A stretch of DNA of 64,000 bases from Adiantum capillus-veneris (lineage: Eukaryota; Streptophyta; Polypodiopsida; Polypodiales; Pteridaceae), in the NCBI GenBank assembly GCA_014529385.2, contig CM043966.1, forward strand, positions 37,483,239 through 37,547,238, in the 5' to 3' direction. Each line of letters begins with the position of its first letter. Position 1 is the first letter of the stretch. Shown one piece after another: positions 31,456 to 40,545 of this stretch. A model generated the notes under the pieces. The model was not told the DNA's origin, made no database searches, and saw nothing but the letters and a program-made list of their open reading frames with translations. Both the position numbers and the translations under genes were made by a program.

Positions 31456-32737
31456 TTAAAGATCATAGTATCTTTTAAATTTTCTCCCATTGAGGAATCC
31501 AATGGTTTCAACGCCATCAAGAGTCTCCACACGAATGGTTCCTTGTGGGGTGATCTCACATACTCTATATGGTCCTTTTCCCGCATATTTTAACTTTTTC
31601 TTTTTGTTACGCACTCCATAAATAAGGACTTTATCACCAACATTGATATCTTTGTTCTTTAGATGATGGCCAAACCATTTCTTCCTCCTTCTCCACAAGT
31701 GCATTTTGCACCGCTAATTGCCTCTCTTCATCTAGCCTTTCAAGGATATATAATTGCTCAACTAAGGGGTTACCATCCCAACCTTCTTGAGAAGCTACTC
31801 GAAGACTAGGAACGACAAACTCCCATGGCATAACCGCTTCTTGGCCATACAACATCTTGAATGGTGTGCAGTTAATGGAAACTTTATACGCAGTACGATA
31901 AGCCCATAGAGCTGATGTAAGCTTTAAATCCCAATCTGTGCGATAAGCTTCCACCGTTTTGGTCAAGATAGAGATTAAGGTTTTATTGGTGCTCTCAGCT
32001 TGGCCATTTGCTTGTGGATAATAAGGTGTGGACTTATGGTGAGCTATCATGAAGTTAGTAGTGAGTTCCTTGATTACTCCATTTATAAAATGAGTACCAT
32101 TGTCACTCACAATCTCAAAGGGACAACCAAATCTTGTAATAATGTTCTCAAAGAGAAACTTGGCAGTTGACCTTGCATCGGCCTTACGTATCGCCCCGGC
32201 TTCCACCCACTTTGTCACATAGTCAGTGGCAACGATAATATATCGAGATTGAGTGCTACGAGCTGCCGGACTAATTGGGCCTACAAAGTCTAAACCCCAT
32301 TTTTCAAATGGTTGAATCACTTTAACAGGATGTAAAGGCATCCTATCCTTTTGTTGTGTGATCTTGTAACGTTGGCATTCATCACATCCTTTTGCAAAAA
32401 GTGATGCATCCTTAAATAAGGTTGGCCACCAATAGCCTGATTGCAACACCTTTCTAGCTGTTAGTTCCCCTGAGAAATGTCCTCCGGCTATACCCATGTG
32501 GGCTTCTTGCAGTATGTATAAATACTCATCCTCACTGGCACAACGTCTAAGAATATCATCCTTCCCTAGCCTGTAGAGAGTTCCGGCAATGAGAGAGTAA
32601 GGTTCACATTCTTTTAACAGTTTTCGAGCTATGTCCTTACGAAGCTCTTTGGGTGGAAAACCATTAACTAGAAAGTTCACAATCTTCTCACTCCATTCAG
32701 GTATGGTTTCGACTAGGAATAGAGAAGTATCATGCAA
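31456..32737 (-). pseudogene. Gypsy-1 integrase
   Basis: The segment 32737-31634 has the H2C2 zinc region (EAHMGIAGGHFSGELTARKV, GCDECQRYK), the core (KWGLDFVGPISPAARSTQSR, FGCPFEIVSDNGTHFINGVI, STPYYPQANGQAESTNKTL) with D, D and E visible, and the connecting region (ALWAYRTAYKVSINCTPFKM). A frameshift near 31680 moves the C-terminal domain to 31704-31456 (INVGDKVLIYGVRNKKKK, GKGPYRVCEITPQG, FKRYYDL). No chromodomain follows. The segment is joined in frame to RT-RNase H with a single TAA at 32738 between them. Integrase inserts the element cDNA into host DNA. Confidence 0.9.
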
Positions 32738-33901
32738 TTAATCATCGACTCCAGTAGGGGCTTCACCATTGGGTATGCGAGACAAATGATCAACCATGAC
32801 ATGTCTTTTACCAGGTCTCACCACAATGGTAAAATCAAACTCAAGGAGAATTAACAACCATCTTGTAATTCTTCCCGTGGAACAAGGTTTATTTACTAGA
32901 TACAACAAGGCTTGATGATCAACATAGAACACAAACTTGTTGGCCAAAAGGTAGTAGCGAAATTTCTTCACTGCATAAATCATACCTAAACCTTCTCGCT
33001 CTGTAGTGGTGTAGTTTCTTTCGGCATCATTCAACTGACGACTTGCAAAGCTAATGGGGTAGTCCAGTTTATGTTCTCCTGGTTGAGCTAGAACACACCC
33101 AATAGGAAAGTTCGATGTATCAATATGCACATGAAAAATTACATTCCAATCGGGAACTCGTAGAATAGGAGCGTTAGTCAAGGTCTTTTTCAATGACTCA
33201 TAAGCATGGTCACACTCCGTAGTCCATTGGAACTCAATAAGAAGCTTGTACAAAGAACAAGCTATCTCGGCAAAGTTTAAAATAAACCGTCGGTAATAAC
33301 CAACATGGCCCATGAACCTTTGAACTCCTTTATAGTTTGTAGCTGGTGGCAATTCAGCAATGGCTTTAATTTTTCTCTCATCTGTGAAAATCCCATTTTT
33401 TGATACTATATGCCCTAAAATGACTCCATGTTTAACCCAAAATTGGCATTTGAAAGGGTTTAAGGAGATGTGATACAATCTGCACTTCTCAAACACTTTT
33501 CGTAAGCATGATAGATGTTCTTTCCAAGAGGAATAAACACAAAGGTCATCTAAGAAAGCTTCACAAAACTCCCTCAAATATTCTCTAAAAGCGGTGTTTA
33601 TTAATCTTTGAAAGGTAGCCGGGGCATTGGTTAAACCAAAAGCCATAACATGAAATGCGAACACTCCAAATTCGGTTATAAAGGCTATTTTAGCTTGGTC
33701 CTCAAGCGCAATTGTGATTTGATTGTAGCCAGAGTACCCATCCAAAAAGCTATAAGCTTCCTTCCGTGCAACTCTTTCAAGCACATGTTCTGAATATGGC
33801 AAGGGGTAATGGTCCCTCCTAGGGGCGGCATTGACCTTCTTGAGATCCACGCACACTCTGAGTTTCCCATTCTTTTTTGGCACAATCACTATTGGAGACA
33901 C
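32738..33901 (-). CDS. Gypsy-1 reverse transcriptase and RNase H
   Basis: A 387-residue open segment covers the RT palm (IVIVPKKNGKLRVCVDLKKV, SFLDGYSGYNQI, AFGLTNAPATFQRLI), the catalytic F-L-D-D (encoded at 33545-33556), the thumb (HIVSKNGIFTDERKIKAI) and RNase H (VHIDTSNFPIGCVLAQPGEH, SRQLNDAERNYTTTEREGL, YVDHQALLYLV, VDHLSRIPNG). The reading would normally include upstream residues encoded at 33902-34000 (TTEERKVVY, then YPIEHSEW), but those are displaced by a 24-bp duplication and a two-base shift. Catalytic residues look intact. Confidence 0.92.
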   Translation of the reverse strand: MSPIVIVPKKNGKLRVCVDLKKVNAAPRRDHYPLPYSEHVLERVARKEAYSFLDGYSGYNQITIALEDQAKIAFITEFGVFAFHVMAFGLTNAPATFQRLINTAFREYLREFCEAFLDDLCVYSSWKEHLSCLRKVFEKCRLYHISLNPFKCQFWVKHGVILGHIVSKNGIFTDERKIKAIAELPPATNYKGVQRFMGHVGYYRRFILNFAEIACSLYKLLIEFQWTTECDHAYESLKKTLTNAPILRVPDWNVIFHVHIDTSNFPIGCVLAQPGEHKLDYPISFASRQLNDAERNYTTTEREGLGMIYAVKKFRYYLLANKFVFYVDHQALLYLVNKPCSTGRITRWLLILLEFDFTIVVRPGKRHVMVDHLSRIPNGEAPTGVDD

Positions 33902-33923
33902 CCATTCTGAGTGCTCAATAGGG

Positions 33924-33971
33924 TATACACAACCTTACGTTCCTCTGTATACACAACCTTACGTTCCTCTG
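33924..33971 (-). repeat. 24-bp tandem duplication before the RT palm
   Basis: TATACACAACCTTACGTTCC plus four bases occurs at 33924 and again at 33948. By length it is in frame, adding eight residues. Next to it, an apparent extra GT dinucleotide shifts the frame before YPIEHSEW. Confidence 0.85.
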
Positions 33972-34130
33972 TGGTATAGGATTTGAAATGTTCAGGTCCA
34001 GGGTGTAAGTTTGTGGGGTCCTATTGTTCTGTGGACTGTGATTTAACTTTTGATTTCTTTTGTTGTTGAGCTAACTCTCGATTTTGTCGTCTCCTTACGG
34101 TACGGCTCAACTTTGGCCTATCTGTAGCCT

Positions 34131-34619
34131 CTAGTTGTGCAATGTCAATGGGTTGTGGACTACACCACATAACGCTTTGAAGGTATTCACCCAGTTATCT
34201 ACCAACTTTCGATGAGCATCACATGCCCCTATATAATTAAGCCATTCTGCGGTAGATTTCTTTTCATTTATTCTAGCACGCACATTTGCTCGATATTGTC
34301 GCCTCTTATATCTCTTACTCTTCTTGTTTAATTCTTGATTACGGTCGATTTCTAGTGAAGACTCACTAGATGAATCACTACTTGTGTCTTCTACTCCCTT
34401 GGATATATTATCATCTAGGTTACCAATGGGACTTGAATGGTTTGTCCCCACATTTGCACTAAGATTTAACTCAGATTCTTCGTCCTCAGAGTCAATTTCA
34501 ACTGATGATTCTGAACCCAAATCGTGTGGGCTATAGTCTTGTGAGGCGCTACTGGTTTCAATGCCAGTCAAACTTTCATCTTGTAGATCATCAGAAGTTA
34601 TATGCATTGCTTCTAGCAT
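34131..34619 (-). CDS. Gypsy-1 acidic/basic linker ORF between PR1 and RT
   Basis: A 162-residue segment with a serine/acid-rich half (LGSESSVEIDSEDEESELNL) and a basic half (KKSKRYKRRQYRANVRARIN). It ends with a stop at 34131. Downstream in the same frame the reading continues as basic sequence and then, after one more TAG, as PGPEHFKSYTTEERKVVY, which leads into RT. It is therefore most likely a linker within pol rather than a separate gene. No enzyme motif is seen. Confidence 0.6.
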   Translation of the reverse strand: MLEAMHITSDDLQDESLTGIETSSASQDYSPHDLGSESSVEIDSEDEESELNLSANVGTNHSSPIGNLDDNISKGVEDTSSDSSSESSLEIDRNQELNKKSKRYKRRQYRANVRARINEKKSTAEWLNYIGACDAHRKLVDNWVNTFKALCGVVHNPLTLHN

Positions 34620-34653
34620 GTTTAAGGGTACAAGTGGTGGTATTTCATCCCCC

Positions 34654-35640
34654 TCAGGTGTTACCCAGGTCGCCCCCCTTGTTTCCCCAAGTGTCTATGG
34701 TTGCTGCTAGGTGGACCCAATCCACATTGTCCGACTCAGTCATTCCAGGTAGTACATCCATGTAAGGAGAATCTTCCCCAACATCAGTGTCCGGTTTACA
34801 CGTGTAACAATACTGCAATGGGGCCGAGAGAACTGTGGTGTCAGATCTATGATCAATTATAAACCTATTTCCTAGAGGATGTGCTCGACCCGTCACAAGA
34901 TCCACTCGAATGACAGAATCTTGGAACTGTAGGTAGACATGGTTTTTGGACCAGTCATGCACCATTTTTGCTTCCCTCATGAAAGGACGTCCTAAGATCA
35001 TCTCCGATGCCATAGTGTGTTTGGAGAAATCCATAACAATAAAGGTAATCCTTATTTTATGTCCAAAGACCTTGATCTTGAGATCTTCTAGCATCCCAAT
35101 AGGTTTAACAATAGACCCATTGGCCATCTTCACTACTATGGTTGTGGTCGCAAGGTGAGGTCTTCCCATAGTTTCCCAGCAATTTTTAGTCACAATGCTA
35201 ACCCCAGCGCCACCATCAAGGATTCCCTTCACAGTTAATCCCTTAGTAGTGATTGGTATAGTCGCATTGGATTCATCACCCTCAAAGTATTGTCCCAACT
35301 TGTTAACAGGTATTTCTATAACAAGGTTCTCATCTAGGTTGGGTTGTGGATCTAAGTGTTCCTCCTCTGTTGGCATCTCCCCAGCTCCATCCATCTGTGC
35401 AAATTGTGGTAGCCCAAACTTCAGTTCTCCATTGAGGAAGGCTCGAAGAGCTGAGACTAGCTCGGGGTCTTTATATAGTTTGGACATGATGGTGGTTCTA
35501 ACTTCTGACGACATGAAATCCATCAATTTGGCAATGTTTAACGGCACCTTTTGGCCTTGAGTCCCTTGACGTGGGGAAGATGGGATCTCCATTTCTTCGA
35601 TAGGATCAGGTATTCCCTCTGTAAACATTCTTTCCATCAA
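34654..35640 (-). CDS. Gypsy-1 protease region (PR1) with D-G-G active site
   Basis: A 328-residue segment. Residues from about 110 onward match a gag-polyprotein retropepsin: NKLGQYFEGDESNATIPI, then ILDGGAGVSIVT (encoded near 35195-35222), IVKPIGMLEDLKIKVFG, and MILGRPFMREAKMVHDW. The catalytic Asp is kept but the residue after it is Gly, giving D-G-G instead of the usual D-T-G or D-S-G. The corresponding Gypsy-2 domain has D-S-G. The start is uncertain. The segment follows the zinc-knuckle ORF by about 40 bp and is followed by a linker and RT. Confidence 0.82.
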   Translation of the reverse strand: MMERMFTEGIPDPIEEMEIPSSPRQGTQGQKVPLNIAKLMDFMSSEVRTTIMSKLYKDPELVSALRAFLNGELKFGLPQFAQMDGAGEMPTEEEHLDPQPNLDENLVIEIPVNKLGQYFEGDESNATIPITTKGLTVKGILDGGAGVSIVTKNCWETMGRPHLATTTIVVKMANGSIVKPIGMLEDLKIKVFGHKIRITFIVMDFSKHTMASEMILGRPFMREAKMVHDWSKNHVYLQFQDSVIRVDLVTGRAHPLGNRFIIDHRSDTTVLSAPLQYCYTCKPDTDVGEDSPYMDVLPGMTESDNVDWVHLAATIDTWGNKGGDLGNT

Positions 35641-35682
35641 AAAGTGAGTACGCCCACTTTCCCATGACTTTAAGTCACTTTC

Positions 35683-36807
35683 TTATTGGATGACACTAGG
35701 TATGTCCAAGGGTCTATGGACTTGGTGAGGTTGTTGTTGCGCAGGGAACACAGTGTCTGTAATCTGGATCTTCCTAGGTGCTGGTTCTAGATCCCTTTGG
35801 GTATCTTCTACCAAACTCCTTAATTGCTTGACTCGCTCAATCTCCTCTGTAGTGTTTGGGTAAGTTCCTATCTTCTTTTTGGATCCTGGCCATTGTGGCA
35901 CATGAAGATATCCCTTGTTGGTTTCTATGTTAGTGGTCGTTTTGGTCTCCATGGTTTCACCTAAATCAGAATCATCTTCAGCGTCGTTCATATATACGGG
36001 GTCGTCACCAGTCCCTATGTTGGTCTTTGAACTGGGGTCTGACTTCGCTGCTTTTTGCGATCTCTTTCTTCGTGTTTTCTTCTTTTTCTGAGATTGGGCA
36101 ATTGATGCCGTGTTTCTTTCCTCAAGAATATAATTTTGTTTTTGGAGAATCGATCGTGTGAGTACGTTTACTGGTACCACGGGTGTACTTGGTGATGGCT
36201 CCTCGATAACCTCAATCAAGTTTAATGGCGTGATCTTCGGTGCATTTGGATTATTTGGACATTGGGCAATCAAATGATCTATGCCACATCGATTACACAT
36301 GAGTATCGGCATTGTAGACGTGGTCGCTTGATTGGTTTGCATCAGTGTGGCGTTCTTTTGTAGCCTAATAGGACACTCAGCTACACGATGTGGACCTCCA
36401 CACTCATAGCATTGAAGAGGTGGTCTCTTAGCGGTGTAATTGATATTTTGGCCTCTTGCCGCAAGAGCAGCTACTTGATATACATGTTTGACTTGTCCCC
36501 AATAGTCCTCCATATAGTATTGTGGAATTTCTTCAAGCACATCCATCCCATAGGCGATATTATGATCTATATCTTCCTCATAGCCTTCCAAACAAGAAAT
36601 AGATGACTCACAACCCACTTGATTCACAGAAGTGATTCTCGGATGTGGTGGTTGCGGTCCTAGCACTGGAGGTGGTAAGGGTGTTGTTTGAACAACATTT
36701 TGGGCCCTAGGGACCATGTGTTGTGCTGTTTGTTCAAGAGGTGGGGCCGGCATCAAGGCAGGCACTCGAGGTGTGTCTGTCCATGCTAAGGTTGGTCTAT
36801 TGGCCAC
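35683..36807 (-). CDS. Gypsy-1 second gag-type ORF with two zinc knuckles
   Basis: A 374-residue segment overlaps the end of gag by 11 bp in another frame and has no ATG at its start (the first codon read is GTG), so it may be reached by +1 frameshifting; this is inference. It carries two C-x2-C-x3-H-x4-C knuckles (CYECGGPHRVAECP and CNRCGIDHLIAQCP), a basic stretch (KKKKTRRKRSQKAAK) and an acidic stretch. The near end (IERVKQLRSLVEDTQRD) matches the equivalent Gypsy-2 linker. Zinc knuckles bind element RNA during packaging. Confidence 0.8.
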   Translation of the reverse strand: MANRPTLAWTDTPRVPALMPAPPLEQTAQHMVPRAQNVVQTTPLPPPVLGPQPPHPRITSVNQVGCESSISCLEGYEEDIDHNIAYGMDVLEEIPQYYMEDYWGQVKHVYQVAALAARGQNINYTAKRPPLQCYECGGPHRVAECPIRLQKNATLMQTNQATTSTMPILMCNRCGIDHLIAQCPNNPNAPKITPLNLIEVIEEPSPSTPVVPVNVLTRSILQKQNYILEERNTASIAQSQKKKKTRRKRSQKAAKSDPSSKTNIGTGDDPVYMNDAEDDSDLGETMETKTTTNIETNKGYLHVPQWPGSKKKIGTYPNTTEEIERVKQLRSLVEDTQRDLEPAPRKIQITDTVFPAQQQPHQVHRPLDIPSVIQ

Positions 36808-39088
36808 GCTTAAATACTATGCAATCCTTAGCTTGATGACCATACCTCCCACATGCATTGCAGTTCCCATTAAATTTTACTATAAAAGTAGGGCATTCAC
36901 TGGTACTATGCGGTCCATAGCATACTGAGCACCATTGTTGCTCCCTTCTTGGATACATATGATTGTTTTGCGGAGCACGATTGTCTCTAAGACTCTCTTG
37001 AATAGCCTTGGTGAGATCTGCTAAAGTCATCTCAGATATCTTTGGCTCCTTAGCAATAGGCTTTAGGGTCATTGGCTGATGCCCCGATGATTGTGAGCTA
37101 ATAGATTTAGACTCAACAGACACTCTTTCTCCTTGAATCATTAAATTATCCTCCAATTGGATTGCATTGGTGGTGACTGCTTCCCAAGTGGTGATACCTC
37201 TAATGACTAGGCCATTGTAGATATCCTCATGTCGTAATCCCCTAATGAATCTATCCAGCAATTGGTTATTGTTGAAGCGCTCATTTGGATTACAACGAGA
37301 ATTCAAATGCTTCAAGCGACTTATAAAGTCTCTCATCGACTCTCCTTCCTCTCGTTGGGCTTTCTGAAGCTGAGAGGCTACAGCCCAAAGCACTCCCTCT
37401 CGTATATATTCTTTTAAGAACAGTCTCCTAAGAGTAGGGTAAATCATTTTTTCTTCCACCCTTAGGGTTCTAAACCAATCCCCAACCTTTCCACTTAAGG
37501 TTAGGCTTAAAGCATTGCTCTTATGTAGGTCATTGTGTTCTCCTAGAGAATCGCATATTTGTTCAAACACTTCGATATGCTTTCTCACATCCCCGTCTCC
37601 ACTAAATTTTTGTGTGAGCTTGGCTATTTGAACTGCCTTACTTCTAGGCTCTCTATCAGGCGTGTTACGCATATTCTCAGCAATAGATCGAACAATAGCT
37701 TGAGAAAATGTTGCCAAGTCACCTAAGTGAGCAGGCACCGTGGGTGAAGGCGCTCCAGAGACTACATGTGGAGTAGGTATTGGCATTGGGCTTGGCGCAT
37801 AGGAAGCCCTTGGGTTCCATGTTGGGTACGATGTTGTGTCATGTGGTGGTCCATAGTTCATATGGGTGGCCCTAGGCATAGCAGACGTCGGATGTGACAT
37901 GCTAATGCTAGCGGGTATAGTCCCATGGAAATAAGAACTTGGGTATTGTGGTTGTGGAGCATAGGTAGTTGAAACAATGGGAGGGGTAGGGACTACATGA
38001 GTACGTGGACCCATAGGTGCATATGATTGGTACACACTTGTAGGTACTGTTGCAGGCATTGAGCTACCATGTAGCGGTGCTTTACTAACAAACGAGGTCC
38101 ATGGTGTGTTTCTTGGCATGCCCATCATTGGGGTAGGCATGGTAGCCGTGGTGTCATCAAGGGAAAGATGAGCTAGACTTGGAAAAGTAAAGCTATCACT
38201 TGTGGGCTCAGATTGCATTGAGACCCCTGGCGAAACAACATATGGGGGATCGATGGGACTCACTGGGGGAGTCTCCATTTGTGATAGAGTGGGTTGTTTC
38301 CCTTTGCCCGTGTCTAAAAATCGCATAGGACCCGTTGAAGGTATGTTTATTCCTCGATTTTGCCTCTCGGACTGGATAATCCTATGGATGACATTGCAGA
38401 TCATGTGTTGTTGTTCCTCCAGACTAGTGCCACTAGATGTGGATTGTACAACTTCTAACCAACCCACATGGTATGTGTAGTCCATGTATAGGTCGGTCAA
38501 AGTCTCTGTGTGTAGGTCATATTCCCAATTTTCATTGAGAAATACCCCGTCCAAACTTGGTGTACTAGAGGGTTGTCGTGAGGTGGATGCACTGTTGCTT
38601 CCCGTGTTTTGACTTTTAGTCACCGCTACCTTAGAGACGACTTTGGAAGGTGGTAGCTCGGTAGGGCCCTCATTAAATGAGGTAGGTAGAATGTCCACGT
38701 GGACACTCTGAGGGAGTGTGCGGTCTACAGGAGATGTGAATGGTGATTCTACTTCCCCACCCCCTTCGTTTACTTCACTAGCCGTAGGTTCAGAGCGCGT
38801 AGCTCTACTAAAAGTTTCCATCAAACGGCTAAAAACACTAGTTTCAGGTTGTTGGGCCCAGCTAGGCACGGTTTCATTTGTTCCCCCGGGGCTTTGTGTA
38901 AGATGCTGTTCCATAATATCGTAGTCAGAGGAAGAGTCGCTAGCCGCTATATTTGGGTCTTGGGTTGCACTACCTTGGGTCCCCGCCGAGGGCGTAGACC
39001 CTAGCGTGGAAGGATAGTGAGTACCCCCATAAATCGAAGCACTAGCTAGTTGTTCGAACTCTAGCACACGACTAGAGCGTAGATACAT
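36797..39088 (-). CDS. Gypsy-1 gag polyprotein
   Basis: A 763-residue uninterrupted ORF, long for a Ty3 gag. The N-terminal two thirds is a low-complexity Ser/Thr/Pro-rich region without recognised motifs. A retrotrans_gag domain follows at about residues 490-650 (FSGDGDVRKHIEVFEQICDS, GKVGDWFRTLRVEEKMIYPT, MRDFISRLKHLNSRCNPNER). The C-terminus has two knuckles, CSVCYGPHSTSECP and CNACGRYGHQAKDC. It forms the particle that packages element RNA. It ends at 36797, overlapping the next ORF. The first residue read is near the leader at 39088; the true start could be an internal ATG. Confidence 0.88.
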   Translation of the reverse strand: MYLRSSRVLEFEQLASASIYGGTHYPSTLGSTPSAGTQGSATQDPNIAASDSSSDYDIMEQHLTQSPGGTNETVPSWAQQPETSVFSRLMETFSRATRSEPTASEVNEGGGEVESPFTSPVDRTLPQSVHVDILPTSFNEGPTELPPSKVVSKVAVTKSQNTGSNSASTSRQPSSTPSLDGVFLNENWEYDLHTETLTDLYMDYTYHVGWLEVVQSTSSGTSLEEQQHMICNVIHRIIQSERQNRGINIPSTGPMRFLDTGKGKQPTLSQMETPPVSPIDPPYVVSPGVSMQSEPTSDSFTFPSLAHLSLDDTTATMPTPMMGMPRNTPWTSFVSKAPLHGSSMPATVPTSVYQSYAPMGPRTHVVPTPPIVSTTYAPQPQYPSSYFHGTIPASISMSHPTSAMPRATHMNYGPPHDTTSYPTWNPRASYAPSPMPIPTPHVVSGAPSPTVPAHLGDLATFSQAIVRSIAENMRNTPDREPRSKAVQIAKLTQKFSGDGDVRKHIEVFEQICDSLGEHNDLHKSNALSLTLSGKVGDWFRTLRVEEKMIYPTLRRLFLKEYIREGVLWAVASQLQKAQREEGESMRDFISRLKHLNSRCNPNERFNNNQLLDRFIRGLRHEDIYNGLVIRGITTWEAVTTNAIQLEDNLMIQGERVSVESKSISSQSSGHQPMTLKPIAKEPKISEMTLADLTKAIQESLRDNRAPQNNHMYPRREQQWCSVCYGPHSTSECPTFIVKFNGNCNACGRYGHQAKDCIVFKRGQ

Positions 39089-39858
39089 GTGCTTTGGGTG
39101 CCCTACAAGTGTCGGAAAGTACCCTCAAAGGTTACTTGCTTTGTTTTGTGGGTGTTTTGCAACCCGTTTTCTACTTGATTTTTTTATGTTTTTTATGTTT
39201 TTTGAATGTTTTTTAATGTTTATTTTTTTTTTAATTGAAGTTTGTGATAGCTCAAAATGAGCGTATCACTTAAAGGGTCGCTGTGTGCTTTACAACACAA
39301 TTTTCGTGCATCTGACGTTCCGTTGGTCCTCAAAAATCAATTTTTAGCTACGTGTGAAGCTAAAATTCATTTTTTTAAAAGGCCACTGAGGCCTAGGCCT
39401 GAGCGTGAGCTTGGGCTTGGGTCTGGGAGATATTCCCGATCCCGGTCCTACCTTTAATTTTTTTTTATAAAATTATTATTATTATTTTTTAAAGGATAAG
39501 GCCGCCGCTGCCTGCGCGAGAGCACACACACACACACACTCTCTCTACCTACTGCTAACTAATACACCTACTCTTACACACTAACACACTCTATTAACTC
39601 TCACTAATCTACTTCCTACTTACTGTACACAAAAAACTAACTACCTTAATACACAGAGAATAAACACAGAACCTTTGAAATCTCTATTAACAAAGAAAAC
39701 TAACTACCTTAATACACAGAGAAATAACACAGAACCTTTGAAAACTCCATTAACAAAGAAAGCACACAATATAACACCAAATCTCTCTTCTCAACACACA
39801 CACACACTCCTTCCTTACCTTTCCTACAATAGAAGTTGCACCACGGAGAAGCACAGAG
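39089..39858 (-). other. Gypsy-1 leader
   Basis: About 770 bp between the gag start and the 5' LTR. It contains short AT-rich and (CA)n stretches and a near-duplicate pair (AACTACCTTAATACACAGAG at 39640 and again at about 39702). A standard primer-binding site could not be identified beside the LTR. No gene is seen. Confidence 0.55.
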
Positions 39859-40100
39859 TGCTACTTGAGCTTCATGTATGTCAATGCAATGAACTTGCCG
39901 ATACACCGTGTGGGAGCCACAAATGGCTCTAAGCACACAACAAGCCTAAACTAGTAAGCTCAAAGAAGGCGATGGTGGATCACTCACCGCTCTACGCTTG
40001 CTTCGTGGAGGATTCCTCGCCACGAAGAAGAAGGAGCCGCCGCTTCACCGTGCTCAACCGCTTCGCCGCCGCGGTGCCTTTGTCGCAATGCTCGATCGCA

Positions 40101-40155
<55 letters not shown>

Positions 40156-40476
40156 GGAGGTAAAGAAGAAGAAGATGGAGATGGAGATGGGGCAAGAGCA
40201 CTCTTCTATTGCACAAATGAGAGAATGCGTGAATTTTAGGTTTAGTTGGCTTTTATATGAGCTCACCCCATTCACACTTGGGCGCCCATGCTTAGCCAAC
40301 TAATCCCTTGAATGTCCCAGTTAGAGTGCGCCTCTCATCGGCGATCACTCTTACCCTTTTCCTATTGGACCGACAAGCCCGGTACCTAACTCTACCAAAT
40401 AAATAATACAATGTCCGCCATAGGTTACAACGTCCGTCGTAGGTAATAGGGTGTCCGTGAGCCGTGAGGGTTAACA
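39859..40476 (-). repeat. Gypsy-1 5' LTR
   Basis: It is 618 bp, the same length as the 3' LTR and collinear with it. The right edge (TTAACA before AGAAC) is certain. The left edge at 39859 is inferred from equal length and a TG start. Its (CT)n(CA)n tract (about 40100-40153) is longer than in the 3' LTR. Confidence 0.85.
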
Positions 40477-40481
40477 AGAAC
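40477..40481. other. Target-site duplication of Gypsy-1, right copy
   Basis: AGAAC, identical to 27542-27546. Confidence 0.9.
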
Positions 40482-40545
40482 TTTAAATACCCTTCTGTTG
40501 AACTCACGTGATAGGTTACATTTTTATTAGGTAACCTCCCCGGGT

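Larger units (their letters stand above)
27547..40476 (-). mobile_element. Gypsy-1: complete Ty3/gypsy element with extra 3' ORFs
   Basis: This 12,930-bp element is flanked by the 5-bp target duplication AGAAC and has two 618-bp LTRs. On the - strand the order is 5' LTR, leader, gag, second zinc-knuckle ORF, PR1, acidic ORF, RT-RNase H, integrase, PR2, W-x-P-K repeat ORF, further 3' sequence, purine tract, 3' LTR. Protease-RT-RNase H-integrase order makes it Ty3/gypsy. The integrase C-terminus (GPYRV...RFKRYY type, no chromodomain seen) and the long post-integrase region suggest a non-chromoviral (Athila/Tat-like) lineage. Damage is limited: a few in-frame stops, a 24-bp duplication and a small frameshift before RT, and one frameshift at the integrase tail. 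It is one of the younger insertions in the window. Confidence 0.93.
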
